A model generated the notes under the pieces. That model saw only the letters and a program-made list of their open reading frames with translations, did no database searches and was not told where the DNA came from. Shown one piece after another: positions 23,357 through 29,808 of a DNA stretch of 29,808 nucleotides (the stretch's first letter is position 1; every line of letters starts with the position of its first letter). Both the position numbers and the translations under genes were made by a program. Location: assembly GCA_964645005.1 (NCBI GenBank), contig CAZXYS010000044.1:1-29808 (forward strand). The letters run 5' to 3'. Source of the DNA: CAZXYS01 sp964645005. GTDB lineage: Bacteria > Bacteroidota > Ignavibacteria > Kapaibacteriales > UBA2268.

Positions 23357-23709
23357 GCAGCTTCTTCGTCACCTTGCAGATAAGCTATTGCTTCTTCCAC
23401 TGTATCTGTAAAAACGAAAAGCTGGTCTAACTTGGAAATTTCTAATAATGTCTTTATAATACCTTCAATAGTTACAATAACTATTGACACTCCATGTTCT
23501 TTCAATTGCCTTTTTGCTAGCAGTAAAGCGCCGATACCGGAGCTGTCCATCATCTCAACCATTGTCATATCGATGATAAGCCCTTGGATATCCGGCTGAC
23601 TAACTATCAATAGCTCCCCTTTAAATTCCGAAGAAATTTCCTGCTCAACGTTTGTGTGTTTTACGGTAAAAATTACTATTTTGTCGCGGTGTTCAATTGA
23701 ATAATTCAT
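23353..23709 (-). CDS. STAS-domain anti-sigma factor antagonist
   Basis: A 118-residue single-domain STAS protein of the SpoIIAA/RsbV type. The phosphorylation loop is MDSSGIGALLLAKR, with Ser56 the expected site following Asp55. GLIIDMTMVEMMDSS is the usual strand leading into it. Such proteins release a sigma factor from its kinase/anti-sigma partner when dephosphorylated. No kinase or phosphatase gene adjoins it. It overlaps the end of nuoC by 4 bp and is divergent from the GT9 gene with only 39 bp between starts. A TAATTTTG -7-like box sits a few bases before the start, implying a very short leader. Confidence 0.92.
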   Translation of the reverse strand: MNYSIEHRDKIVIFTVKHTNVEQEISSEFKGELLIVSQPDIQGLIIDMTMVEMMDSSGIGALLLAKRQLKEHGVSIVIVTIEGIIKTLLEISKLDQLFVFTDTVEEAIAYLQGDEEAA

Positions 23710-23748
23710 AATTTCCCAAAATTAATTTGTACTTTTTTTACAATTTAT

Positions 23749-24801
23749 ATGAAAATTTTAAATTTTAAAAATATTAATAAAATTTTATTAATTAGATTAA
23801 GTTCTATCGGTGATGTATTGCTGACTTCACCGCTTATTCGACTTCTACGAAAAAATTTTCCGGATAGTCAAATAGATTTTGCCGTAAGTTCAGTATTTTC
23901 AGAAATATTAGAAAACAATCCCCATATTTCAAACATATTTCACTACGACAAATCAAAAAATTTAAAAGAGTTAAAACAAGATAGGAATAATTTTCTCAAA
24001 AGTTTTAATATTAAAAAATATGATTTCGTAATTGATCTGCAAATGAATCTGCGATCTATTCATTTCCGTAACGGGCTTTCCGATAATATTTTAAAATTCC
24101 GAAAAGACAGATTAAACAAGCTATTTCTTGTTTATCTTAAAAAATCACTTCATGAGAAGCCTGTCCAAATCCCTGACAGATATATAAGCGCTGCAAAATC
24201 ATTAAATATTGACGACGACGGATTGGGACTTGAATTCTGGCTGCCCCGTGACAGTGAAGTCGGAAGACATCTCCCATTTGAAAGAAAACCACCTGATAAG
24301 ATCGAATCAATCGCCATAGCACCGGGAGCCCATCATTTCACAAAGCGCTGGCTTGCGGAGAGATTTGCAGAGCTTATCAACAAGTTAAAAGTCAAATACA
24401 ATTCACATATCATTATTTTGGGTGGAAAAGGTGATATGGAAATATGCAGCTACATTGCTGAGAACACAAACTCGGATATAGAAAACCTCTGTGGTGCAAC
24501 TTCTCTTACCAGCACTGCTGAAATCATCGATGACAGCGACCTGCTAATTACCAACGACACCGGTATTATGCATATTGGCGCTGCCCGCCAGACACCTCTC
24601 ACTGCTATATTTGGTTCAACTGTCACTGACTTCGGATTTGCGCCCTATCGCTGCCTGAATGTGATTATCGAAAAGGATATTCCCTGCCGTCCATGCACTC
24701 ATATTGGTCGTGCGAACTGCCCAAAGAAGCATTTTAATTGTATGAATTATATTGAGGTGGATAGTGTGATGGAAGGAGTGGAGAGATTGGTTGGGAAATA
24801 A
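23749..24801 (+). CDS. Glycosyltransferase family 9 (LPS heptosyltransferase-like)
   Basis: A 350-residue GT-B enzyme. N-terminal ILLIRLSSIGDVLLTSPLIR (12-31) includes the conserved Gly21-Asp22. The C-terminal donor domain has IAIAPGAHHFTKRW and ITNDTGIMHIGAA (267-279), both GT9 hallmarks. The four-cysteine segment (Cys313, 316, 324, 331) is also common in WaaF/WaaQ-like members. It likely adds heptose from ADP-L,D-heptose to the LPS inner core on the cytoplasmic face, fitting the hldD gene in this window. The acceptor is unknown. No ribosome site is visible and the first codons are very AT-rich (Asn/Lys/Ile), unlike the rest. Confidence 0.92.
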   Translation: MKILNFKNINKILLIRLSSIGDVLLTSPLIRLLRKNFPDSQIDFAVSSVFSEILENNPHISNIFHYDKSKNLKELKQDRNNFLKSFNIKKYDFVIDLQMNLRSIHFRNGLSDNILKFRKDRLNKLFLVYLKKSLHEKPVQIPDRYISAAKSLNIDDDGLGLEFWLPRDSEVGRHLPFERKPPDKIESIAIAPGAHHFTKRWLAERFAELINKLKVKYNSHIIILGGKGDMEICSYIAENTNSDIENLCGATSLTSTAEIIDDSDLLITNDTGIMHIGAARQTPLTAIFGSTVTDFGFAPYRCLNVIIEKDIPCRPCTHIGRANCPKKHFNCMNYIEVDSVMEGVERLVGK

Positions 24802-24886
24802 TGAATAAATGCAAATTATTACTTTTCAATGGTTTCACAAGTTATTCATTTACTTCCAATGTATCCTTCTTACTATGTGGCGCAAT

Positions 24887-25591
24887 TCAATCAACCGGCG
24901 GGATTAGACTGCAATAATAAGGTGTTTCTTCAACTGTGTCTCCAGCCCTATATTGCGGTGTTTTTCCTCTGGGATTTGGTACGTGTAGTAAGTGAATAAC
25001 TAAATATTCAGCTTCAACATTATTAATCTTATTCTTTTTAACTTTAGTCCCTAAAATCACATCTATACCTCTAACAGATGAACCATAAGTGTTGAATAAT
25101 TTCTTTTTTTCGGCGTAAATGGACACAACAATTGTATCACCTATAGAAAAATATTTAAATAAATCCTCATTTGTACTTGGCGCATTGAATAAATTTTTGT
25201 AATTCTTGGATTTATAACATTCATAATCCATCAAACAATCAATACCATAATCTTCTTTATTTAAGTAAAGGTAATAAGCTGATAGTATAATTCCGGACAT
25301 CTCGTCAGGATGAGTTATCCCCTTATCAAGAAAGAATCTTTTAAGTTTGCTATGTCCCTATAGCCCCCAATTATTTCTTATCCACATACCTAAGGTCATA
25401 TGTAATCGAATAACAGCAATATCACCAGGCAGAGTCATAAAGTTATATTTGGTTGTATCATCCATAATTTCATCAAGGTAGACCATAGCCTCATCAATTG
25501 TATCCGGCTTATCCTGGAATAAGTTGACCGGAGCAAGACACGAAGCAGCGATCAAAACCAAAACTACTATTAATAAATTCCTCATCTTCAT
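24887..25591 (-). pseudogene. DUF6794-like lipoprotein gene split by an in-frame TAG
   Basis: The 5' part (25591-25361, 77 residues) starts with a lipoprotein signal, MKMRNLLIVVLVLIAASC (Cys18), and ends GMWIRNNWGL before TAG at 25358-25360. The same frame continues open (GHSKLKRFFLDKGITHPDEM and SGIILSAYY) to TGA at 24887, 234 codons in all. In proteins of this type known to me the motif reads 'IRN.WGLW..S.L..yF...GI.HPD.MS', so the TAG replaces the Trp codon TGG by one G-to-A change. The 137-residue ORF starting at 25300 is only an internal start in the 3' part. It is a fresh nonsense allele, an error, or a read-through product; function is unknown. Confidence 0.75.
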
Positions 25592-25628
25592 AACTCCTAT
25601 AATAACATAAAATTAAAAATACTTAATT

Positions 25629-26381
25629 TCAAATATACCTTTCTGCCCATACAGCCGCCACTTTTCCCACATAGTTCGAATCATTTTCATCCATAAGAAG
25701 GTGGTCGGCATTATCCAGGGATATGAAGCTTTTCGGGTGTCTGGCATGTTGGAAGATCTTCGCCGCCTGATCGATGCCTACAATTTTATCAAATGGGGAA
25801 TGGAAGATCAGCAGCGGTTTGTTTAATTTTTCGATATTCACTTCCATATAGCTTTCTTCGAGGTCGTAGAAGAACTGCTTCTTCAATCGGAAATCGCTGC
25901 CGCCGATATTGACTGTTATGAAGCCTTTTTCCTCAATTTCCTTTTCATCTATGAGCAGGCGGGACAGGCGGTTCAATTCGTAAGGTGCCGCAATAGTGAC
26001 GACAGCTTGTATCGTATCGATCGCCTTTGCCGCCTGCAGCACAGCCGCGCCGCCTAAGGAATGTCCCATGAGAAGCTTCGGCGGGGCGTAGTTTTCTTTG
26101 AGGAATTTTGAAGCTTCCACGAGGTCTTCCACATTTGACGAGAAATTCGTATTGGAAAAATCGCCCTGGCTTTCGCCGAGTCCGGTGAAATCGAAGCGGA
26201 AAACGCCGAAACCATGCTCGACCATTGTATCGGTGATATTCTTGGTAGATTTGTAATTTTTGTTGCATGTAAAGCAGTGGGCAAATATAGCGAAGGCTCT
26301 TGGATCCTGCTTTTCCGGTGTGTCTATCTGGGCGCCGAGGTCGAATCCCTGGCTGCCTGTAAAGCTGATTTTCTTTTTCAT
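25629..26381 (-). CDS. Alpha/beta hydrolase
   Basis: A 250-residue serine hydrolase with nucleophile Ser108 in GHSLGG, Asp198 in FHSPFDKIVG and His227 in NADHLL. HCFTCNKNYKSTKNI and FDFTGLGESQGDFSNTNFSS match the hydrolase half of the bifunctional hydrolase/OsmC proteins, but no OsmC domain follows. The frame is open up to 26489, yet the extra 36 residues look non-coding. The start at 26381 (MKKKISFTGSQGFDLGA) matches where relatives begin and is preceded by GAGCAGG. Substrate is unknown. It is transcribed alone or with the downstream split lipoprotein gene (37 bp). Confidence 0.88.
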   Translation of the reverse strand: MKKKISFTGSQGFDLGAQIDTPEKQDPRAFAIFAHCFTCNKNYKSTKNITDTMVEHGFGVFRFDFTGLGESQGDFSNTNFSSNVEDLVEASKFLKENYAPPKLLMGHSLGGAAVLQAAKAIDTIQAVVTIAAPYELNRLSRLLIDEKEIEEKGFITVNIGGSDFRLKKQFFYDLEESYMEVNIEKLNKPLLIFHSPFDKIVGIDQAAKIFQHARHPKSFISLDNADHLLMDENDSNYVGKVAAVWAERYI

Positions 26382-26489
26382 TGCCTGCTCTCGATTATTA
26401 AACATCCCGCGGACGTCAAAAGTCAATACCCCTTCGATTTTATTAACTATAAATAACGCCCGCGGGAAATATAAACTAATTTTCAACAA

Positions 26490-27028
26490 TTACAAAATAA
26501 ATAGTAATAAAAAGATGTGCCAAATATCAGCGTTATTGCACTTAAATTCATTAGCCATTGTTTTTGCTTGACTTATACAAATGATTTTTTTATAAGTAAT
26601 TTGGACAATCCGGCGAAGCCACGGTAAAGCGAGGATAGTCACGGATTGATTATATTTAGTCAGATTCGTTTATTAAAAAATAATACTTAATTTTCATTGC
26701 TCATGTAATATAAAGCGGCAAATGGTTAACTGCTAAAGGATGCATAAACCCAAATTTTGCATTAGAAAAGTTGATTTTGCTTGTAAGTATTAGCAACAAA
26801 GCGCTTTAGCGCTTTGCAAAGGAACTGGAAAACTTCGCAACACCAGCAAGCTAAAGCATGCTGTTGCAAGTGATTACAAATAAATGTACATATTTAATGA
26901 AAAAGCTGGGATAAATAATACTATAATCTGCCAATTTACTCGAAAAGATTTGTTTATTTAAATTGAAATATATATTTTGAGAGCAACAGAAGTCGATAAT
27001 CGTTTTTTATATTATTCATGCAGCTAAT
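26490..27028. repeat. Gene-free AT-rich spacer with a REPIN-like pair and the 63-bp duplicate
   Basis: No gene is visible in 539 bp. Variant B hairpin: GCAA 26793-26796, arm CAAAGCGC 26797-26804, loop TTTA, arm GCGCTTTG to 26816. Variant A in opposite orientation follows 27 bp later: CAGCAAGC 26844-26851, loop TAAA, GCATGCTG, TTGC to 26867. Bases 26841-26903 are identical to 58-120. The 26600-26650 stretch ('ggcgaagccacggtaaagcg') resembles no gene I can name. Confidence 0.85.
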
Positions 27029-27592
27029 GTGCTCGAAATAAAAGAAAATATAGTGAATTATCTGTTGATAAAGTATCCCGACGCTAAATTATTCTTAGTT
27101 GAGGATAGCGTTGATTATGCCATTTCTTTATACCATGAATACGCGCCTCCTCATGTTAAAAATAGTAAAAAAATGACTTATAAATGGATTAACACAGCAG
27201 CCGAAAATAGATTGATTAATGAATTAAGGGATTCAAACAGAATGGAATATCTCGAAAGAAAAGATCTTGATTCCGGAAATTTTTCTTCGGCATAGGTTGA
27301 AAAATTTTATAATATTAATATGGATAAGAATTTGGAAGACAGTGATTTTTTTGATAAGGCGATGAGATTATTAAGTAATGACATGCGGGATATAGTATTT
27401 TTAAAAATTTATTGGCGTGTAAAATTCAAAGACATAGCTGACAAAAGAAACTCAACAATAGACATAGTAAAGAAGAAATATTACAAAGCATTGCGGATAT
27501 TGAGAGATATATTATTATCCCCCCCCCCGAAGATAATGAAAAAAATGATTAAAATTCGGCACGTTTTTGCTTTTAAATTGTCTATAGTATAG
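27029..27592 (+). pseudogene. Sigma-70-like (ECF-type) factor gene interrupted by an in-frame TAG
   Basis: Two open stretches in one frame are separated by a single TAG at 27293-27295. The first (88 codons) has TYKWINTAAENRLINELRDS, like sigma region 2.3-2.4. The second ends region 4-like: MRDIVFLKIYWRVKFKDIAD with a helix-turn-helix, then IVKKKYYKALRILRDILL. Together they have the size of an ECF sigma factor (~185). The start is also unsure: GTG 27029 is the best in frame. A run of ten C (27519-27528) near the end probably shifts the frame: one more C gives a natural-looking tail PPPEDNEKND and stop. Three defects together suggest decay. Confidence 0.7.
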
Positions 27593-27655
27593 GGGAGTGA
27601 AAAAATAATTCAAGAAAAAAGTATTTATATAATGTAATTTGACAATAGGTAGAAA

Positions 27656-27743
27656 TAAAAAGCCCGACACCAGCGAGGATGCCGGACTTGTATACTCAAT
27701 CATGTTGGGGTAACCTGTGATGATTCTAGCCCAATTGATTGCA
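27656..27743 (-). ncRNA. Candidate small RNA (~88 nt) with its own promoter and terminator
   Basis: Transcription would start about 6 nt below the -7 box at 27749 and end in the T run at about 27660-27656. The first half folds into a stem of CAATCA and TTGGG pairing with CCCAA and TGATTG, around a 20-nt loop. The second half is a 12-bp hairpin (27661-27691) with a UCGC-type loop followed by U5. Three of its pairs are G-U on the minus-strand RNA and would be A-C mismatches on the plus-strand RNA, so the minus strand is the transcribed one. No known RNA family was recognised. Confidence 0.6.
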
Positions 27744-27748
27744 TAGTA

Positions 27749-27780
27749 CAAAGATAATCATCCTCACAGTGTTAGGCAAG
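27749..27780 (-). promoter_or_regulatory. Promoter of the candidate small RNA
   Basis: Minus strand CTTG (27780-27777; 3 of 4 match to TTTG), 20 nt, TATCTTTG (27756-27749). The spacing and -7 box are those of the other four promoters in the window. Confidence 0.65.
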
Positions 27781-27800
27781 TTAAATTTGTTTAACAATAC

Positions 27801-27880
27801 CGGAGGATAAAATGTTGAAATTCATTGTATAATGCCCAAGGAATTGCAGTTTAAGGAGGTAGTTCCAACATTATTGGGCA
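27801..27880 (+). promoter_or_regulatory. Structured leader with a six-codon ORF
   Basis: CGGAGG (27801-27806) precedes ATG 27812 and the tiny frame MLKFIV with stop at 27830. A nested stem follows: TGCCCAA 27833-27839 with TTGGGCA 27874-27880, and GGAA 27840-27843 with TTCC 27863-27866. The loop contains a second strong ribosome-site sequence AAGGAGGT (27853-27860). It lies upstream of the Cys-rich secreted protein gene. Whether it is a leader peptide/attenuator or the remains of a lost gene is open. Confidence 0.4.
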
Positions 27881-27974
27881 AAGAAAATCCTTAAGAGTAA
27901 TGTTGATTGCTGTTTAAAAACAGTAGTGTATTCAAATAACTAAGAAATTTGTTAACTTAAAAAAGGAAAATACA

Positions 27975-28583
27975 ATGAATAAATATTTTAGTTTTTTTAT
28001 CATAGCTGTTATTGCTATGCTCAGTTTTAAAACTATAACTGCTAGAGATTGCCCATCTGGTACTTCTACTGAATGGGTAACCTGGGAAATATTTGAATGT
28101 GATTATGACATAAAAATATGTTACACTTGTCCTTCAACCCAACCAGGGATTGTCCAAGTTTTTGCATTTGGTAAAGATGATCAATGTGTTCATGATCCTC
28201 CAAGAACTGTAAATGAAGTTTACGAAGCTATTATGGCTGAAATAAAAACTGAAAGCTTTATTAATGGTTTATGTGGTGCACCTGGACCATGCGATGATCC
28301 TCCCTATGGATATGAGATAATAGTAAGATATTATGTTTGTTGGCAAATGTACAACGACAATAACGATATCTTTTATTGGCCCTGTAATCCACAGGTTTAC
28401 TGCGACGAAATCTGGAAATATTGTTATGATACTAATTCAGGAGATTATGTTTTTGTGCTCCAGCAGCGAGATCCACCTGATGATGAAGACGTCTATTGCA
28501 CAACAGACATTCAAGAAATTGACCCACCATCACCAAGTCAATGGAGTGATTGTGGTTATATTGAAAGTCAATGTTATCCGTAA
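27975..28583 (+). CDS. Secreted cysteine-rich protein
   Basis: A 202-residue protein of no recognised family. The signal peptide is about residues 1-23 (MNKYFSFFIIAVIAMLSFKTITA). The mature part is acidic, rich in Tyr, Trp, Asp and Pro, and holds 14 cysteines, all after the cleavage site, as expected of a disulfide-bonded extracellular protein. Proline-acidic stretches (DPPDDEDVY, EIDPPSPSQW) lie near the C-terminus. The start is supported by AAAAGGAA 7-14 nt upstream. The next gene, also secreted, begins 66 bp later beyond a hairpin. Similar short Cys-rich exported proteins occur in Ignavibacteria/Kapabacteria-type genomes (impression, not checked). The possible sigma factor remnant lies upstream. 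Confidence 0.82.
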   Translation: MNKYFSFFIIAVIAMLSFKTITARDCPSGTSTEWVTWEIFECDYDIKICYTCPSTQPGIVQVFAFGKDDQCVHDPPRTVNEVYEAIMAEIKTESFINGLCGAPGPCDDPPYGYEIIVRYYVCWQMYNDNNDIFYWPCNPQVYCDEIWKYCYDTNSGDYVFVLQQRDPPDDEDVYCTTDIQEIDPPSPSQWSDCGYIESQCYP

Positions 28584-28595
28584 ATGTAATTGAAA

Positions 28596-28624
28596 TCAAC
28601 CGGTAGAATAAAACTACCGGTTGA
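28596..28624 (+). terminator. 11-bp hairpin, terminator or intercistronic stem-loop
   Basis: A perfect stem TCAACCGGTAG (28596-28606) and its complement (28614-28624) has a 7-nt loop. A moderately T-rich stretch CTATTTTCTT follows. It lies between the two secreted-protein genes, so it may end the first transcript or reduce read-through into the second. Confidence 0.7.
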
Positions 28625-28649
28625 CTATTTTCTTAATAAGGAGATTAAA

Positions 28650-29808
28650 ATGATCAGGTTAATAACTTTCGTATTTTTTACAATACTTTTATCACAATTG
28701 TCTCTTACTAAAGAATTTGAATTTACTCCGGTTAAAATTAATTTCAAGGGTATTAAGACAAAAGATAGTATAATAGCGGTTTATGCTGACTATGGTTCGA
28801 TGTTTATTAGTTACGATGATGGTGAAAATTGGGATCAAATTAGTGTTTTTGATAGAGGAACAATAGTCGATTTGTTTATGCAGGATACACAAATGACTGC
28901 TTTTAATGATGCGGGAGAAGTCAGTGTTTCTAATGATGATGGTAAAACATGGGAGAAATCTGCTGATTTAGAAGATTCCGTTTTGGCAGTTGTAGACTAT
29001 ACTGGAGGTTATTTTCTCAGGTCAAGAAACAGATTATTTATTATTGATAATGATTTTTATTTTAAAAATGAATTACAATTATATTCTGATTATTTAGGCA
29101 ATTATTTTCATTATGGTTATCGAGAGTCAATTGCTTTTTTTAAGGGGAACCTTTATGCAGCAATAGATTCAGCTCAATTCATTAAATTTGATAAGGAACT
29201 TAAAGTTATTGATACTGTAAAATTTCATGAATTTGATATTATCCCCCCAAAAACAAGTAACCTGAAGATCGATACGGATTCAGATTATTTTTATACAAAG
29301 ATCAGTTATGGTATTTATAGAACCAAAGATTTTAAATCAGTAGAACTGGTATATCAAAATGGAAATGTCCGAGGAGATTTTTATAAAGTTATAAATAATA
29401 AGTTATATTTAAATTTCTGGGATACTTATTATCAACCGAGATTTGAAGATTATAAGAACTTCTTATATGAGGTGGTAAATACTGATTCAGCAAAAAAAGT
29501 TGCCGGTGCACTTTATAGAGAAGTAACTCCGGGAGTACTTACAATTTCAGATTTTTCGATTCATAATAACAAATTTATTTTTTGTGGAAGAGGAAAATTC
29601 CTTGGAGTAACTTCTTTTAAGGATACCACACATAATATTACCTCCGACATAACCGGAGGGAGTTGGTTTACAATTCCTGATAAAATTAGTGATTCTACTT
29701 ATTTATTTTATAACGAAACTTTATCTGGGCAGTATGATAATTATGTTTATAGGACAAATGATAATGCTAAAACTTTCCATCCTACCATTGATTTGGAGAA
29801 AAATCCTG
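28650..29808 (+). CDS. Secreted Asp-box (BNR/sortilin-like) protein, 3' end beyond the window
   Basis: An open frame from ATG 28650 to the window edge (386 codons, no stop), preceded by a good ribosome site TAAGGAG (28637-28643). The signal peptide is about residues 1-20 (MIRLITFVFFTILLSQLSLT). Two Asp-box motifs follow: SYDDGENW (54-61) and SNDDGKTW (94-101). A weak third lies near the edge (TNDNAKTF). Asp-boxes mark beta-propeller blades, as in sialidases, sortilin and photosystem-assembly-like proteins. In the FCB group such proteins are often surface proteins with a C-terminal type IX sorting domain, which could lie past the edge. Catalytic residues of sialidases are not seen. Codon use is AT-rich, like the preceding gene. 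Confidence 0.85.
   Translation, partial: MIRLITFVFFTILLSQLSLTKEFEFTPVKINFKGIKTKDSIIAVYADYGSMFISYDDGENWDQISVFDRGTIVDLFMQDTQMTAFNDAGEVSVSNDDGKTWEKSADLEDSVLAVVDYTGGYFLRSRNRLFIIDNDFYFKNELQLYSDYLGNYFHYGYRESIAFFKGNLYAAIDSAQFIKFDKELKVIDTVKFHEFDIIPPKTSNLKIDTDSDYFYTKISYGIYRTKDFKSVELVYQNGNVRGDFYKVINNKLYLNFWDTYYQPRFEDYKNFLYEVVNTDSAKKVAGALYREVTPGVLTISDFSIHNNKFIFCGRGKFLGVTSFKDTTHNITSDITGGSWFTIPDKISDSTYLFYNETLSGQYDNYVYRTNDNAKTFHPTIDLEKNP

Noticed and set aside
26382..26489. 36-residue N-terminal extension of the alpha/beta hydrolase
   Set aside because: Relatives begin at the internal Met; the extension has no family similarity and is hydrophobic/mixed without a clean signal peptide.
24887..27592. Genome-wide recoding of TAG as a sense codon
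   Set aside because: atpF, the small atp membrane gene, ddl and the UDG gene all end naturally at TAG, so TAG is a normal stop here.
27656..27740. tRNA or riboswitch on the plus strand
   Set aside because: No cloverleaf; the terminator stem is weaker on the plus strand and lacks a U run there.
27515..27751. 78-codon minus-strand frame across the candidate small RNA
   Set aside because: It begins at a non-ATG codon within the promoter, spans the terminator, and has no protein-like features.

Overview
The window looks like a metagenome-assembled scaffold from a Gram-negative bacterium of the Bacteroidota/Chlorobiota/Ignavibacteriota (FCB) group. A run of exactly 100 N marks a scaffold join. 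The evidence for the group is the promoter type, TTTG-N20-TATCTTTG, which is seen upstream of the ATP synthase operon and at three other places with identical 20-nt spacing. Further support comes from an ATP synthase cluster without atpD/atpC, an a subunit with a long His-rich N-terminus, LPS-heptose genes, and secreted TPR, Cys-rich and Asp-box proteins. The group call is inference; no rRNA or other phylogenetic marker was available.

Layout. 1-5452: an M20 amidohydrolase, then a tight minus-strand operon (arfB, a TPR/GT-C-like membrane protein, an aldo/keto reductase), bordered by tandem arrays of short palindromic repeats. 5453-9004: cobO on the plus strand, a nonsense-interrupted antitoxin-like gene, a lipoprotein and a protein of about 20 TPRs. 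9069-16037: a complete minus-strand ATP synthase transcription unit from a recognisable promoter to a Rho-independent terminator, in the order AtpZ/I-like, small membrane protein, atpB, atpE, atpF, atpH, atpA, hldD, atpG. hldD, an LPS precursor gene, is embedded in it. 16038-22807: four minus-strand genes (CBM9-like secreted protein, PfkB kinase, ddl, family-4 UDG) separated by long spacers packed with hairpin modules and copies of one promoter cassette. 22808-26381: a lone nuoC, a STAS protein, a GT9 heptosyltransferase, a DUF6794-like lipoprotein gene split by an amber codon, and an alpha/beta hydrolase. 26490-29808: an AT-rich end with a nonsense-interrupted sigma factor, a candidate small RNA with its own promoter and terminator, a 14-cysteine secreted protein, and an Asp-box secreted protein running off the window.

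How the genes relate. The atp genes supply most of F1Fo (beta and epsilon must be elsewhere). hldD and the GT9 enzyme fit one LPS inner-core pathway, and ddl serves peptidoglycan. The strongest undescribed signals are non-coding: (1) a REP/REPIN-like family of hairpins with a GCAA tetranucleotide and an invariant TTTA loop, in tandem arrays and in inverted pairs; (2) a repeated promoter cassette; (3) an ~88-nt candidate RNA at about 27656-27743; (4) a 13-bp hairpin between atpE and atpF. Three genes carry single in-frame stops (6126, 25358, 27293), suggesting recent decay or assembly error.
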